Below are positions 26,461-37,083 of a DNA stretch of 64,000 bases, in pieces. Position 1 is the stretch's first letter. The number at the start of each line of letters is the position of its first letter. The notes beneath the pieces are model-generated. The model saw only the letters and a list, made by a program, of their open reading frames with translations. It did not search any database and was not told the origin of the DNA. The translations under genes were made by a program, and so were the position numbers. The stretch is from Coriaria nepalensis. Lineage: Eukaryota; Streptophyta; Magnoliopsida; Cucurbitales; Coriariaceae. The DNA lies in NCBI GenBank assembly GCA_027186245.1, contig CP114490.1, positions 7,386,501 through 7,450,500 of the forward strand, read 5' to 3'.

Positions 26461-28129
26461 TCAATACTAGTGATTTGAATCAATACCAGAATTAAGAAAG
26501 TTGAGATGAGGACCGGTAACACCAAAGCCGGCCCTGGCTCTAATCGATCACCTAGGCCTCCTATTTTAAGAGGGTCCATATTTATTTTTAAAAAAAATTA
26601 TATATATATATATATATATTAATAATTTTATTTAAATATTAATATTTTTGATTAGTCCTGATTTGAAAATCACATGTTAAATAAATAATTCGTTAAATTT
26701 ATAAAATAATGTTTTGTAAAAAATTCAAATAGGTTTCAATAATATATAAATTAATATTTTTATTTATATAATACTTATGATTCAATTATATAAAAAATAT
26801 AACTAAATTATTAATTTTTTGTTCTTGAAATTAACATTAATTTAGATCTTATTTCTAATTTTTTTAATCCATTGCTTGAATTCGAGAATTGCATTACTTG
26901 AGATATAGTGAACCTTCCTTCTATACTTGCCTAATGTTAATTTTCATATTGAATTAACTATTAAATAAGCTTGATAAATTATAAATATCTTAATATCTTA
27001 ATAAATTAATAAAATATTAATAATCAATAAATTATTAAATTATTAATTTTTTCAATTTTTTGCTAACTTAATAAATTTTCTTAATTTTAAAAATATTAAT
27101 TTATTGAGATTTTATTATATATATTAAATATTTAATTTTAAATAAAAAAAATCTTAAATTACTACAAAAAAAAAACCCCTTAGAAACGTTCACTTCTAGG
27201 CGTCCAAGGGCAAAAAAGGAAAGTAATAATACATCTCCAAGCTTAAACAGCTAAGATATTTCACCTTTCATCACTCGCCGATGACTTGCTTTCTTTCTCA
27301 AACCTCGCTGTCTCTGAAATAAGATTGTCCAATAGATATTTCTATAACACACAAATAATTGCCTACTAATCAAACTTTGTTTTGTTTTATTTAATGTATG
27401 TTTCAAACGTTTATATTTGTATGATTTTCTTCATTAATAAGGAAGGGGGGGGGGGGGGGGGAACATGGAAACGCTATAAACTCCAAATCGAAGACAATAA
27501 CAAGGCAAGTCTTATGTTTAATTGTCTTCAATCCAAGGTCTACTAATAAGATATTTACTCACTGAATTCATTATATTATTACATTTTCCTACTCATCACA
27601 ACTCACTACCCATAAATGAGAAACCTACTAATTATACATTTTTGTAACACCCAATTAACATTTTTGACAATATTGAGATCAAAAGACTCCTAAATTAACA
27701 TTTTTGACAAATATTTATCTATAAAATATTCCCATATTGATAATAACTTTATTATTTTTTTTTATAGGTATTCTCGGAAATATTTAAGTTAGTCTAAAAT
27801 ATCATAATTATTAACACTCGATTAGTTCCCGATCTGGATCTCAAGTGTCCACAATGTAAGAATGCCGGGTACCGGTCAACCGGGCCGACTTTAGATGTAA
27901 TTTACTGCCGAGTGTTCACAAATTAACTAAATTGTTTGTGAAATATATTCTTGGTAATCCAAATGTAACATCTCATTAATTACATACAAACAAGAAAACA
28001 AATTTGACAACCAAATTCATAATTATATTTTTGGCCAAAAAAGAGAGAAAAAAAAGAATTCGTAATAATATCATGACAACTCAAGAATTTAAAACCACAC
28101 TACATTGAAGGAAAAAAAAAAAAAACCAC
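26461..28129. other. AT-rich intergenic; from about 27361 the start of the MADS tandem unit
   Basis: 26460-27300 is extremely AT-rich with no gene. From about 27361 (gcctactaatcaaactt) the sequence is duplicated at about 30667, marking the upstream edge of the MADS repeat unit. A 17-base poly-G run lies at 27445-27461, where the second copy instead has A-rich sequence. Conserved upstream phrases (acaaatttgacaaccaaatt at about 28000) recur before the other MADS copies. Confidence 0.6.
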
Positions 28130-28137
28130 TATAAAAA
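28130..28137 (+). promoter_or_regulatory. TATA box of MADS copy 1
   Basis: TATAAAAA is followed by a conserved C-rich initiator-like segment (ccccctcaccccaccat), 112 bases before the ATG. The same arrangement precedes copies 2 and 4, and a damaged version precedes copy 3. Confidence 0.75.
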
Positions 28138-28241
28138 CCCCCCTCACCCCACCATTTCTTTCCATCTTCATCTCTGCAATATATTCCAATATTGTTGGAT
28201 TTGATTAGCCAAATCTTCCTTTTCATTTTTGCGCTTTAGCC

Positions 28242-29036
28242 ATGGTGAGGAAAACTAAAGGCCGTCAAAAGGTTGAGATGGTGAAAATGCCAAACGAGAG
28301 CAACCTTCAAGTAACATTCTCGAAAAGACGCATCGGGCTTTTTAAGAAAGCTAGTGAGCTAGCAACGTTATGTGGGGTTGAGATAAGCCTAATCGTTTTT
28401 TCACCAGGTCGTAAAGTCTTCTCTTTCGGGCACCCGTGTGTTGAGACACTCATCGAACGTTTCTTAATCCGAAGCCCGGGTCCACAAGACCCAAACGATG
28501 GGACCATGCACCTCATTGAAGCTCATAGAAATATAAATCTTAGAGAGCTCAATGCACAATTGACTCAAGTGATGAACGAGCTAGAGGCTGAGAGGAAGAG
28601 GGGGGAAGAGCTAGCTCGACACATGAAGGCGAGCCGGAGCCATAATTGGTGGGAGAATCCGATCGATGAGCTTGAAAATGCTCAACTTGTGCAGCTTAAG
28701 ACTTCACTCGTAGAGTTGAAGAGGAATGTGAAAAAGCAGGTTGAGAAGGTTATGTCTCAAAGTAATACTCCAAACCCTAATATCCTTCATCTGGAGTTTT
28801 TCGGAAGAGGGAGTAGTTCAAGTGCTCCTCAAGGGTTTATGAACAAAGATAATAATAATATTATTCATGACATGTCAACGAATCATTTTGGTGGATTTAA
28901 TGGAGATCTGATTAACACAAACATGTCCATGCCTATGCCTATACCTCTGCATTCTCTTCCTGCTGCTCCTCCTCCTCCTCTCCTTCCTCTAGCTAATACA
29001 TTCAATCCTGGATATAATGGACGTGAGTATTTCTGA
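28242..29036 (+). CDS. Type I (M-alpha) MADS-box factor, AGL62-like, copy 1
   Basis: Single exon, 264 residues. The MADS domain covers residues 1-60 (MVRKTKGRQKVEMVKMPNES, then LQVTFSKRRIGLFKKASELA) and is followed by the AGL61/AGL62-type extension KVFSFGHPCVETLIERFL. A glutamate-rich coiled-coil region spans about residues 85-175 (LTQVMNELEAERKRGEELAR). The tail is rich in N, M and P. The absence of introns and of a K-box fits type I M-alpha proteins, which act in female gametophyte and endosperm development and usually dimerise with M-gamma factors. Copy 1 differs from copies 2 and 4 at several MADS positions (e.g. RRIGL, SPGPQ). The frame is open, and its TATA box and 5' leader are shared with the other copies. 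Endosperm function is inferred from the family only. Confidence 0.93.
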   Translation: MVRKTKGRQKVEMVKMPNESNLQVTFSKRRIGLFKKASELATLCGVEISLIVFSPGRKVFSFGHPCVETLIERFLIRSPGPQDPNDGTMHLIEAHRNINLRELNAQLTQVMNELEAERKRGEELARHMKASRSHNWWENPIDELENAQLVQLKTSLVELKRNVKKQVEKVMSQSNTPNPNILHLEFFGRGSSSSAPQGFMNKDNNNIIHDMSTNHFGGFNGDLINTNMSMPMPIPLHSLPAAPPPPLLPLANTFNPGYNGREYF

Positions 29037-29659
29037 CCAACTTGTCATTAAAAATTGGGAAGTTCGGGAACTCTTTATCATCTAATTACTATTACTATTT
29101 TGTTATAAGTTGTTTCATTCGATCGTGATGGATTCTTCATCTCCACATTAGTATTGAACAGTATAGTTTAGTACTTAGGAGAATCCATTTTAGTTAAACG
29201 ATATCAATCTAATGATTTGGTTTGTTTGGTTCAATTAAGTCATTAGTTTGTATGAACTGTCAATGTGTGTTGTGCATTAACATTAAAGTAATTAACAAAA
29301 AAGTTACTGCAATGTTGCAAAAGTGTATATCTGGCTAGATATATAGAATCCATGATCATTATTATGATAAGGATGTTTTTAATTATACATGACATAAAAA
29401 TGAATAATCTAACTATAGGTAAAAAGCCCTTTGTTGTCTATAATGTTTCAAAACCCTTGTTAAAAGTGTAAGCTTATCACCTCTTCCATGCATCAACTAA
29501 CAACATGAATCCAGAATGAAATTTCAGAAAAGATAGTCAAGGAGTGTAACAAGATTTTATAAAATTAATTAATTATACAAATCAAAGGCTTGGTAGTAGA
29601 GTAATAAAACAATATCCTTTTGCATTCAAGAAGAACCTAACCATTTTGATCAAATTCTA
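29037..29659. other. MADS copy 1 3' flank, then sequence copied from the 3' flank of the acidic-protein gene
   Basis: 29037-29370 parallels the 3' flanks of the other MADS copies. 29396-29659 matches 41318-41612 (shared phrases such as aggtaaaaagccctttg, caagcttatcacctcttcca and aacgaaatttcagaaaaga), the region downstream of the gene at 41613-43049. No intact gene is seen. Confidence 0.7.
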
Positions 29660-30003
29660 TCATTCAGCTACACTTTCTTCCATACTATTATTATCAACAT
29701 CTGTTCTAATATCCGGTAACGTATCAAGATCCACATGATCACGTTTCACATCTTCTGTAGCATGTAAATCCCAGGAATCAATCGGGTCATCTTGAACTAC
29801 ATTCTAGGGCCCTTCTTCAGATTCATTAGACTCATCATCTGTCCTGCTCGAGTCATCAATACTGTCAGAATCCTCATTCACGATAATTTCTTTCTTATTC
29901 TCAGTTGTTGTGTTGGATCTTAAGATCACTTCCGATACACCAGATTCAATTTCTAAAGATCCGTTTTCATTTTCAGCTTTAACCAAAATCGTGGAATTTT
30001 GAG
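29660..30003 (-). pseudogene. Truncated copy of the acidic membrane-protein gene (C-terminal ~115 codons only)
   Basis: On the minus strand this region translates to a sequence collinear with the C-terminus of the gene at 41613-43049. Examples are LDTLPDIRTDV, DDPIDS.DLHATEDVK and VKAENENGS. One codon has become TAG (…SEEGP-stop-NVVQDD versus GGPRDVVQDD), and no N-terminal half, transmembrane segment or acidic repeat is present. Homology ends abruptly at about 30003, where the sequence switches to AspRS-derived DNA. It is a non-functional duplicate carried in the MADS tandem unit. Confidence 0.88.
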
Positions 30004-30017
30004 TATTCTTAGACTAT

Positions 30018-30112
30018 TCAATAAAACTCTAGACCGGCTTAGAGTATTCTTAGCAAAATGAGCGGGTTTGGTTGATCATGCAAGTTCATAAACTAAATGC
30101 CTTCTAATTATA
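30018..30112 (+). pseudogene. Fragment of the AspRS gene (end of exon 10 plus start of intron 10)
   Basis: These 95 bases match 24419-24513 without net gaps and with only a few substitutions (shared phrases actctagaccggcttagag and agttcataaactaaatgcc). The copied piece spans the exon 10 donor junction and is therefore DNA-derived, not a retrocopy. The donor reads GC AAG here instead of GT AAG. It abuts the truncated acidic-protein pseudogene and is plausibly filler DNA from a repair event. Confidence 0.92.
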
Positions 30113-31358
30113 AACTCTAATTAGAAGTCAAAAAACACTATAATTACTGTTTACACTATGTTGATAATAATTATTATTTATTTCTTAAGGAAAATTGTTA
30201 AAAAATTTTAGAACGCATTCAGTTTAATTGTCATAATACCCTTATTTGTATGGTATAATTGATAAGTTCTAATGCTGCTTCCCATAGTTTATAGATTGAA
30301 CTAAAAAATAATACATATTATAATTTTTGTTGAAGAGAAATATAAGATAATAAATGATCGTTCAAGTTGATTTTAAGAATTTCTGAATTCAGGTCACTAC
30401 CGGAAAATATAAAAACATTTATCACTTCTTTTTAAATATATATATATAAAAGCCTCAGTTTTCAATTCGTCTCGGCCACAAACCATGTCGAGCCGACCTC
30501 GTTACACAATCTAAAAAACTTTAGGATCTTTGAAAGTTCAATTAAAGAATAATATTTAATTTTATTTCGTAAAATAGAATGAAAACACATTATTAGGTCC
30601 GATATATATATATATAAAAGCTATAATAATAATTAAAAGGAACCCTTTCTCATAACAAGATTGAATTGCCTACTAATCAAACTTATTATTATCATTATTT
30701 TTCTTTAATTTCATGAAAGCTATTCGCATGATTTTCTTCATGAATAAGAACCAAAAAAAAAAAAGAAAAGAAAATGGAAACCCTATAATCTCTTTATCAA
30801 AGACAATATAACAAGGTAGGTCTAATGTTTTAATGGCTTCAATCCGAGGATTATTAATATGATATTTACTCAGTGAATTCATTTGGATATTACATTTGCC
30901 TACTCATCACAACTCACTACCCACAAATGAGACCTACTAATTATACATTTTTGTAACACCCAATTCTTTTATTATCATTCAATATAAGTTTCACTATGCA
31001 TAAGTATTGAGATCAAAAGGATCCTAAATTAACATTTTTGACAATTCACGGTTTCACGTATCAAATATTTCCATATCGATATATATGACATTGTTCTATT
31101 GGATGTAAAATTGTTGGTACCGATTGACTGTGCCGGCTTTAGGTGTAATTTACTGTCTAGTTTTATAAAAGATATATATTCTTAATTAGTTATCCAAATG
31201 TAGTATCTCATTAATTACATGTAACAAACAAGTAAACAAATTTGACAACCAAATTCATAAATAACATTTTTTGCCCAAAAAAAAAAAATCATATTAATGT
31301 CATGACAACTCTAAGAAATCAAAACCCCACTGGGTGGAAGAAAAAAACAAGAAAACAC
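30113..31358. other. Intergenic spacer and upstream part of MADS copy 2 unit
   Basis: 30113-30660 is AT-rich spacer without a gene. From about 30667 the sequence parallels 27361 onwards (gcctactaatcaaactt, then gatatttactca.tgaattca and tcatcacaactcactaccca), i.e. the duplicated 5' flank of the MADS unit. Confidence 0.6.
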
Positions 31359-31366
31359 TATAAAAA
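31359..31366 (+). promoter_or_regulatory. TATA box of MADS copy 2
   Basis: TATAAAAA with the shared C-rich downstream segment (cccctcatcccaccaa), 111 bases before the ATG. Confidence 0.75.
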
Positions 31367-31469
31367 CCCCCTCATCCCACCAATTCCTTCCATCTTCATC
31401 TCTTCAACATATTCTAATATTATTGAATTTGATTAGCCAGTTCTTTTTTTCATTGTTTTTGCTTTAGCC

Positions 31470-32279
31470 ATGGTGAGGAAAACCAAAGGTCGTCAAAAGG
31501 TCGAGATGGTGAAAATGCCAAATGAGAGCAACCTTCAAGTAACATTCTCAAAAAGACGAGCTGGGCTTTTCAAGAAAGCTAGTGAGCTTGCAACCTTATG
31601 TGGGGCCGAGATAGGCCTAATTGTTTTTTCACCGGGCCGGAAAGTCTTCTCTTTCGGGCACCCGTGTGTTGAGACACTCATTGAGCGTTTTTTGAGCCGA
31701 AGCTCAGGTCCACAAGACCCAAATGACGGAACCATGCAACTCATTGAAGCTCATAGAAATGCAAATCTTAGAGAGCTCAATGCAGAATTGACTCAAGTGA
31801 TGAACGAGCTAGAGGCTGAGAAGAAGAGGGGAGAAGAGTTGGCTCGGCACATGAAGGCGAGCCAGAGCCAGTGTTGGTGGGAGAATCCGACTGATGAGCT
31901 TGATTACGCTCAGCTTGAGCAGCTTAAGGCTTCACTCGAAGAGCTGAAGAGGAATGTGACAAAGCAGGCTGATAAGGCTATGTCCCAAAGCACTACTTCA
32001 AACCTTAATATCCCCTGTCTTGAGTTTTTTCGAGGAGGTAGTAGTTCAAGTAATCCTCAAGGGTTTATGAACCATGATAGTAATAATTTTATTCATGACA
32101 TGTCAATGAATCATTTTGGTGGGTTTAATGGAGATCTGATGAACATGAACATGTCTATGTCTATGCCTATGCCTTTTGATCTTCCTTTTCCTTCTCCTCC
32201 TCTTCCTCTTCGTGTTCCTCCTCCACCTCTTCCACATAATACATTCAATCACGGATACAATGGACGCGGATATCTATAA
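31470..32279 (+). CDS. Type I (M-alpha) MADS-box factor, AGL62-like, copy 2
   Basis: Single exon, 269 residues, with the same architecture as copy 1. The MADS domain reads LQVTFSKRRAGLFKKASELA and CGAEIGLIVFSPGRK. The extension FSFGHPCVETLIERFLSRSS and the coiled coil ELTQVMNELEAEKKRGEELA follow. The C-terminal tail is M/P-rich and ends NTFNHGYNGRGYL. The A in RRAGL and the E in CGAEI are closer to the usual M-alpha consensus than in copy 1. The frame is intact and the promoter conserved, so it is probably functional. It likely arose with its neighbours by unequal crossing-over. Confidence 0.94.
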   Translation: MVRKTKGRQKVEMVKMPNESNLQVTFSKRRAGLFKKASELATLCGAEIGLIVFSPGRKVFSFGHPCVETLIERFLSRSSGPQDPNDGTMQLIEAHRNANLRELNAELTQVMNELEAEKKRGEELARHMKASQSQCWWENPTDELDYAQLEQLKASLEELKRNVTKQADKAMSQSTTSNLNIPCLEFFRGGSSSSNPQGFMNHDSNNFIHDMSMNHFGGFNGDLMNMNMSMSMPMPFDLPFPSPPLPLRVPPPPLPHNTFNHGYNGRGYL

Positions 32280-32884
32280 TCAACTAGTGGTCGTAAATCG
32301 GAAAGTTCGGGAACTCTGATCTATCATCTAATTACTATTACTATTTTGTTTTCAGTTGTTGTAATCGATCGTGATGTGGATGGATTCTTCATCTCCACAT
32401 TAGAATTGAACAATATAGTTTAGTACTTAGGAGGAGACATTTTAGTTAAACAATCACTACAATATTAGTATATTTATGTCGTTTATGATCAATATTGATA
32501 TCAATCTAGTTTTTTTGTAAAAATATCGCAATATATAATTTAGTTTGTTTTTTTTTTTTTTAATCTGCTAATTTATGCAAAGGAATCCTTTTTATCTGGT
32601 GATTTGGTTAATTTGGTTGGTTCAATTAAGTCATTAGTTTTTATGAACTGTCAATGTGTGCTGTGAATTAACATTAAAATAATTAACAAAAAAGTTACTG
32701 CAATGTTATAAAACTTTCTGTTTGGTTAGATAGAATCCATGATCATTATTACGATAATGATCTTTTAATTATACAATATACATATTTCAGAAAATGTTCT
32801 AATCCAAACAATTTTGGGTTGTGAAAATTTGTGGAAAGTTATCATGATCTCATTCCGTTCTAGATTTTGTTTCTCTTATAATAT
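32280..32884. other. 3' flank of MADS copy 2
   Basis: Homologous to the 3' flanks of copies 1, 3 and 4 (gggaactctgatctatcatc, cttcatctccacattag). A T-rich insertion near 32500-32570 is absent from copy 3. No gene. Confidence 0.6.
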
Positions 32885-33465
32885 AAGTAGGAGTAATCTA
32901 GACTTAAGTCCCTCCAAATTTTAAATCATTAGACTTAAATGTTTCCTGTTTAAAAAACTTAACATGTTTTCCTTAAACTTTCCAAATACTTGATATAGGT
33001 CACTATCTTTTATTTGTTAAAAGTAAAATGATGACTTGTCTTGCCAAGTCAGCATACCACATCAAGAACTTGAATTCGAGATTGATTTTAAACTTAATCA
33101 GGTCTTGAACTTCGGTTCTTGATTGAGTTCGAACTCAACCAGATCAGGAATTTGTTCCTGATGGAGTTAGAACTCAATCTCAAACTCAAGTTCTAGATCG
33201 AATCAAACTAAATTGAACTCAAGTTCTAGATCAAGTTCGAACTCAATCAAACTTGATCTTGAACTTCGGTTCCTAAGCGAATTCGAATTCAACCAAATCA
33301 GGAACTTAGGTCTAGATCGAGTTCAAACTCATCCAATTTAGAACTCGAACTTATGTTACAGATCCAATCGAGTTCAAACTTAATAAGGATTTAGAGCTCT
33401 GGATTTGAGCAAGTTCAAATTCGGCCGAATCTAAAACTTGAGTTCCTGGTGAATTCAAACTGGAA
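32885..33465. mobile_element. About 580-bp insertion of TTCGAACTCAA-rich sequence, unclassified
   Basis: The 3' flank of copy 3 runs directly from ctagagtttcttttctcttt (36787) to tactgttcctgtcgggtctt (36827). The copy 2 flank has the same two sides separated by about 580 bases. The inserted DNA starts ggagtaatctagacttaagt and consists largely of degenerate gaactcaa/agttcgaac repeats of the kind seen at 6410-6640. No terminal inverted repeats or coding capacity were found. Insertion in copy 2 or deletion in copy 3 are both possible. Confidence 0.55.
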
Positions 33466-33524
33466 CAAACTCGAGTACTGTTCCTAGTGGGTCTTTGACT
33501 TTTTCACATCTAAATTCTGATGGG

Positions 33525-33985
33525 TAGAGATGGGTGAAATTCTCGGTCCTGACAGGAATTCCGATTTCGATACCGATTTTAGGTATCGAATGAGATACTG
33601 ATCCCGATATTAAAGAATGAGATTGGGACTGAGATCGGAACTGATTTTAGAACTAGTCCCGATCCTGATTTTCTTCTCTTTCTCTTCTCATTATTCTTAT
33701 TTTCTCTTCTCATTCTCTTCCTATTCACTTTCTTCTCCTCTCCTCTTCTTCTATTCTCTTCTTCTTATTTTCATTTTTCTTTTTATCTTATTCTTTACTA
33801 TTAAAAAAGAAACTGGTACCAATGGGGCTCCTAATACCAGCCCGATAATTTTTTTGGCACCGACGGGACCGATACCAAGACGGTACTAGCAATTTCAGTC
33901 CCATCACACTATTGGTACCGACATAGTCGGGACTAGAATTGGTACCACCCTATCCCAGTCATGACGAAACTTTTGCCCACCCCTA
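33525..33985. mobile_element. hAT-like non-autonomous element with 8-bp target-site duplication
   Basis: The left end reads TAGAGATGGGTGAAA and the reverse complement of the right end reads TAGGGGTGGGCAAAA, resembling hAT termini. The flanks are CTGATGGG (33517-33524) and CCGATGGG (33986-33993), an 8-bp duplication with one mismatch. The paralogous empty site is at about 36870 (cacatcttaattaatgttat then gggtaagatcttg), which lacks the 461-bp insert. Internal sequence is low-complexity (CT-rich; gataccgat/ggtaccga phrases) with no transposase. Confidence 0.72.
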
Positions 33986-34431
33986 CCGATGGGTAAGATC
34001 TTATATGAATTTAAATTATGTAATAAATAATTGAGAACTACTTTGTTTTTCCAAGAAAATAGAAAAATAAGAAATTAGACATTGATTACAACATAATTGT
34101 TACCTAAAACAAAATAATATGCAAAATCTTATGTTATAGACATTTCATTTCTTCTAGGTTAATTACGAATCTGATTATGGGGTTGTACCATTTCATACAT
34201 TGCATACGTTTTGAAAATTTACGTGTTTGTTGGTGAAAGTCAATATTATGAAAACTACTAATCAATTTTGGTATCATTTATCTTTTATGCCCTTTACAAG
34301 AAATTATTCTATGTAGATCTTTCATAACCGTTGTTCATAAGTAGACTATCTCATCATCTTATCATACAAGATGGGTTATAATCAATTAATTGCATTTATA
34401 TAATGTATTTAATTGTTCATAATATTATTAA

Positions 34432-35393
34432 GGGAAAATTACATGGGGACCCCTTGAGATTTAGTAATATTACATGTGGATTTCTTTAGGTTTAATAAAT
34501 TACAAATATATTTTCTCAAGTTTTTTCTTATATTATGAATAATCTCATTTATTAAGAGTCAATGTTAAAATAAAATTATATATGAATCTTTTCAGATTTA
34601 TTGAAATTATAAATAAATTACTTAAAAATTATTAATATTATAAGTAAATCTCTTAAAAATTTTAAAAGTTACAAGTTAATTCCAATAACAGATCTTTTGT
34701 GATACATCCAATTACTTTGTAATACATGATTTATTGTGGTAACAAAATAATTTGAAATTATATTTAAAGATGTGTGAAAAGAAAAAAATATATATATATA
34801 TTTCACATATACTAACTATTTGAAAATAAATATATATATATTAAGTGTATATGAATTACATCCATTAATTAATATGTGAAATATACTTTTTTTTTTCTTT
34901 TTTTTTTTTTTTTTTTTAAATTATTTAACTTTGTTATATCTAATTTTTCAGTTATTTTTGTTAACATGATGAATCAGGTTACAATCATATAAATCTCTAC
35001 TTAACTTCGATAAATCTAATTTTAAATTATTTTATTAGCAGATGAATCATGTATTACAATTTCAAAGTTCTATATAGATATATTGGATATATCTCTAAGA
35101 ACTATTATTGGAATTCATTTGTAATTTTTTAAATTTTATGGGATTTATTTATAATTCCAATAAACTTAAGGGATCCACTTGTAATTTTATTTTGTTCACA
35201 TAAAATAATTGAAGGGCATAAAGGTTATTTCATTAAATAAAAACAGTTGACTTTTAAGTTTAGCATTGACCATTAACAAATGAGATTATTCTTAATTAAT
35301 TTAAAGTAAAATTGAAAAAATACTTAAAACATTAAAATATCTATTTATAATATCACTAAATCTCAAAAGATACGCATATGATTTGCTTTAAAA
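34432..35393. mobile_element. Long-terminal-inverted-repeat element (about 960 bp), no coding capacity
   Basis: The left arm begins aaattacatggggacccctt followed by gagatttagtaatatta. The reverse complement of the right end (about 35393) reads gcaaatcatatgcgtatctt followed by ttgagatttagtgatatta. The arms continue imperfectly inverted for roughly 150-200 bases (gaataatctcatttattaag versus gaataatctcatttgttaat), and subterminal inverted repeats are visible inside. This looks like a Mutator-type or foldback non-autonomous element, 195 bases upstream of the decayed start of MADS copy 3. Exact ends and target duplication are not resolved. Confidence 0.62.
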
Positions 35394-35461
35394 GATATTC
35401 GTATTAATCCAACGTTAAGCATCTCATTAATTACATACAAACATATAAACAAATCCGACAA

Positions 35462-35489
35462 CTAAAACCCCCCTCACCCCACCATTTCT
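35462..35489 (+). promoter_or_regulatory. Damaged promoter of MADS copy 3 (TATA box lost)
   Basis: The segment equivalent to CTATAAAAACCCCCCTCACC in the intact copies reads aactaaaacccccctcaccc: the TATA core has been deleted while the C-rich part is retained. This agrees with the coding decay of this copy. Confidence 0.7.
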
Positions 35490-35587
35490 TACCATCTTTA
35501 TCACTTCAACATATTCCAATATTGTTGAATTTGATTAGCCAATACTTCTTTTGATTTTGTTTTCCTTTTTTCTTTTTTGCTTTAGCC

Positions 35588-36339
35588 ATAGTGAGGAAAT
35601 CAAAGGCCGTCAAAAGGTCGAGATGATACAAATACCAAAAGAGAGCAACCTTCAAGTAACATTCTCAAAAAGATGTGCTGGGTTTTTCAAGAAAGTTAGT
35701 GAGCTAGAAATTCTATGTGGAGTTGAGATATGCCTAATCATTTTTTCACCGGATCAGAAAGTCTTTTCTTTTTGGCACCTGTGTGTTGAGACACTCATCG
35801 AGCGTTTTTTGAGCCGAAGCTCGGGTCCACAAGACCCAAATGACAGGACCATGCAACTCATTGAAGCTCATAGAAATGCAAATCTTAGAGCTCAATGAAC
35901 AATTGACTCAAGTGATGAACGAGCTAGAGGCTGAGAAGAAGAGGGGGAAGAGCTGGCTCAACACATGAAGGCGAGCCGGAGCTAGTGTTGGTGAGAAAAC
36001 TCAATCGATGAGCTTGATACTGCTCAGTTTGAGCAGCTTAAGGCTTCACTCAAAGAGTTGAAGAGGCATGTAACAAAGCACACTGAGAATGTTATGTCTG
36101 AAAGCACTATTCCAAACCCTAATATTTCTCATCTCAAACTTTTCGAGAGAGTGAGTAGGTCAATTGCTCCTCAAGAGTTTATGAACACTGATAATAATAA
36201 CATTATTCATGACGCATCAATTAATAATTTTGGTGGATTTAATGGTAATCTGATGAACATGGACATGTCTATGCCTACACCTCTGCCTTCTCTTCCTGCT
36301 CCTCCTCCACATAGTACATTCAATCATGGATATTTCTGA
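35588..36339 (+). pseudogene. Type I MADS-box pseudogene (AGL62-like copy 3)
   Basis: It is collinear with the intact copies over the full length but with multiple lesions. The start codon is ATA instead of ATG (35588). One base is missing within the fifth/sixth codon area (aggaaatcaaag versus aggaaaaccaaag). Two bases are missing near 35889 (cttagagctc versus cttagagagctc). Two stops appear around 35982-35992 (agc TAG tgt tgg TGA versus agc CAG tgt tgg TGG). The MADS domain is still legible (LQVTFSKRCAGFFKKVSELE), with unusual substitutions such as RRA to RCA. The C-terminal ~10 codons are shortened. The dead TATA box supports loss of function. Confidence 0.93.
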
Positions 36340-37083
36340 TCAACTTGTCATCGATAATCGGAAAGCTTGGGAACTCTCTGTCACCTAATTACTAGTTCTA
36401 TTTTGTTTTCAGTTGTTGTTTTTCTTGATGTCGATGGATGGATTCTTCATCTGCACATTAGTATTGAACAATATAGTTTAGTACTTAAGAGATCTATTTT
36501 AGTTAAACGATCACTACAACAGTATTAGTATATGTCTGGTGATCTGGTTTGGTTGGTTCAATTAAGTCAGTATCTGTATGAATTGTCAATGTGTGCTGTG
36601 GAGTAATTAACACAAAAGTTACTGCAATGTTGTAAGACTTTCTCTTTGGTTAGATAGAATCCATGATTATTATTACGATAAATATGTTTTTAATTACACA
36701 GATATACATGTTTCAGAAAATGTTCTTATCCAAATAATTTTGGGTTGTGAAAATTTGTGGAAAGTTATTATGACATCATTCCCATCTAGAGTTTCTTTTC
36801 TCTTTTAAAAATGTCAACCTTCAGTACTGTTCCTGTCGGGTCTTTGACTTTTGCACATCTTAATTAATGTTATGGGTAAGATCTTGTATGGATTTATATC
36901 TCATAAAACTCAGCACATTTTTAATTTATGTAATAAATAAATGAGAAATAAGAAATTATCAGACCTTGATTACAACATCAATCCTTACCTATATACATTA
37001 AGTTATATATAGGTAATGCCATACTTAATAGCCATTAAGTTATATATACAACTGTTCCTTACTTCAATTCTTCTTTATTGAAG
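36340..37083. other. 3' flank of MADS copy 3
   Basis: Duplicated 3' flank (gggaactctctgtcacctaa; cttcatctgcacattag). It contains the empty-site counterparts of the two insertions found in the copy 2 flank. No gene. Confidence 0.6.

Noticed and set aside
25961..26579. Three long ORFs encoding poly-YW, poly-TN and poly-VL
   Set aside because: They are produced by the six-base ACCAAT repeat, which has no stops in several frames; there is no coding evidence.
28307..28516. Antisense ORFs within the MADS genes (also at 31535 and 38700)
   Set aside because: They are reverse-strand mirrors of the conserved MADS coding sequence.
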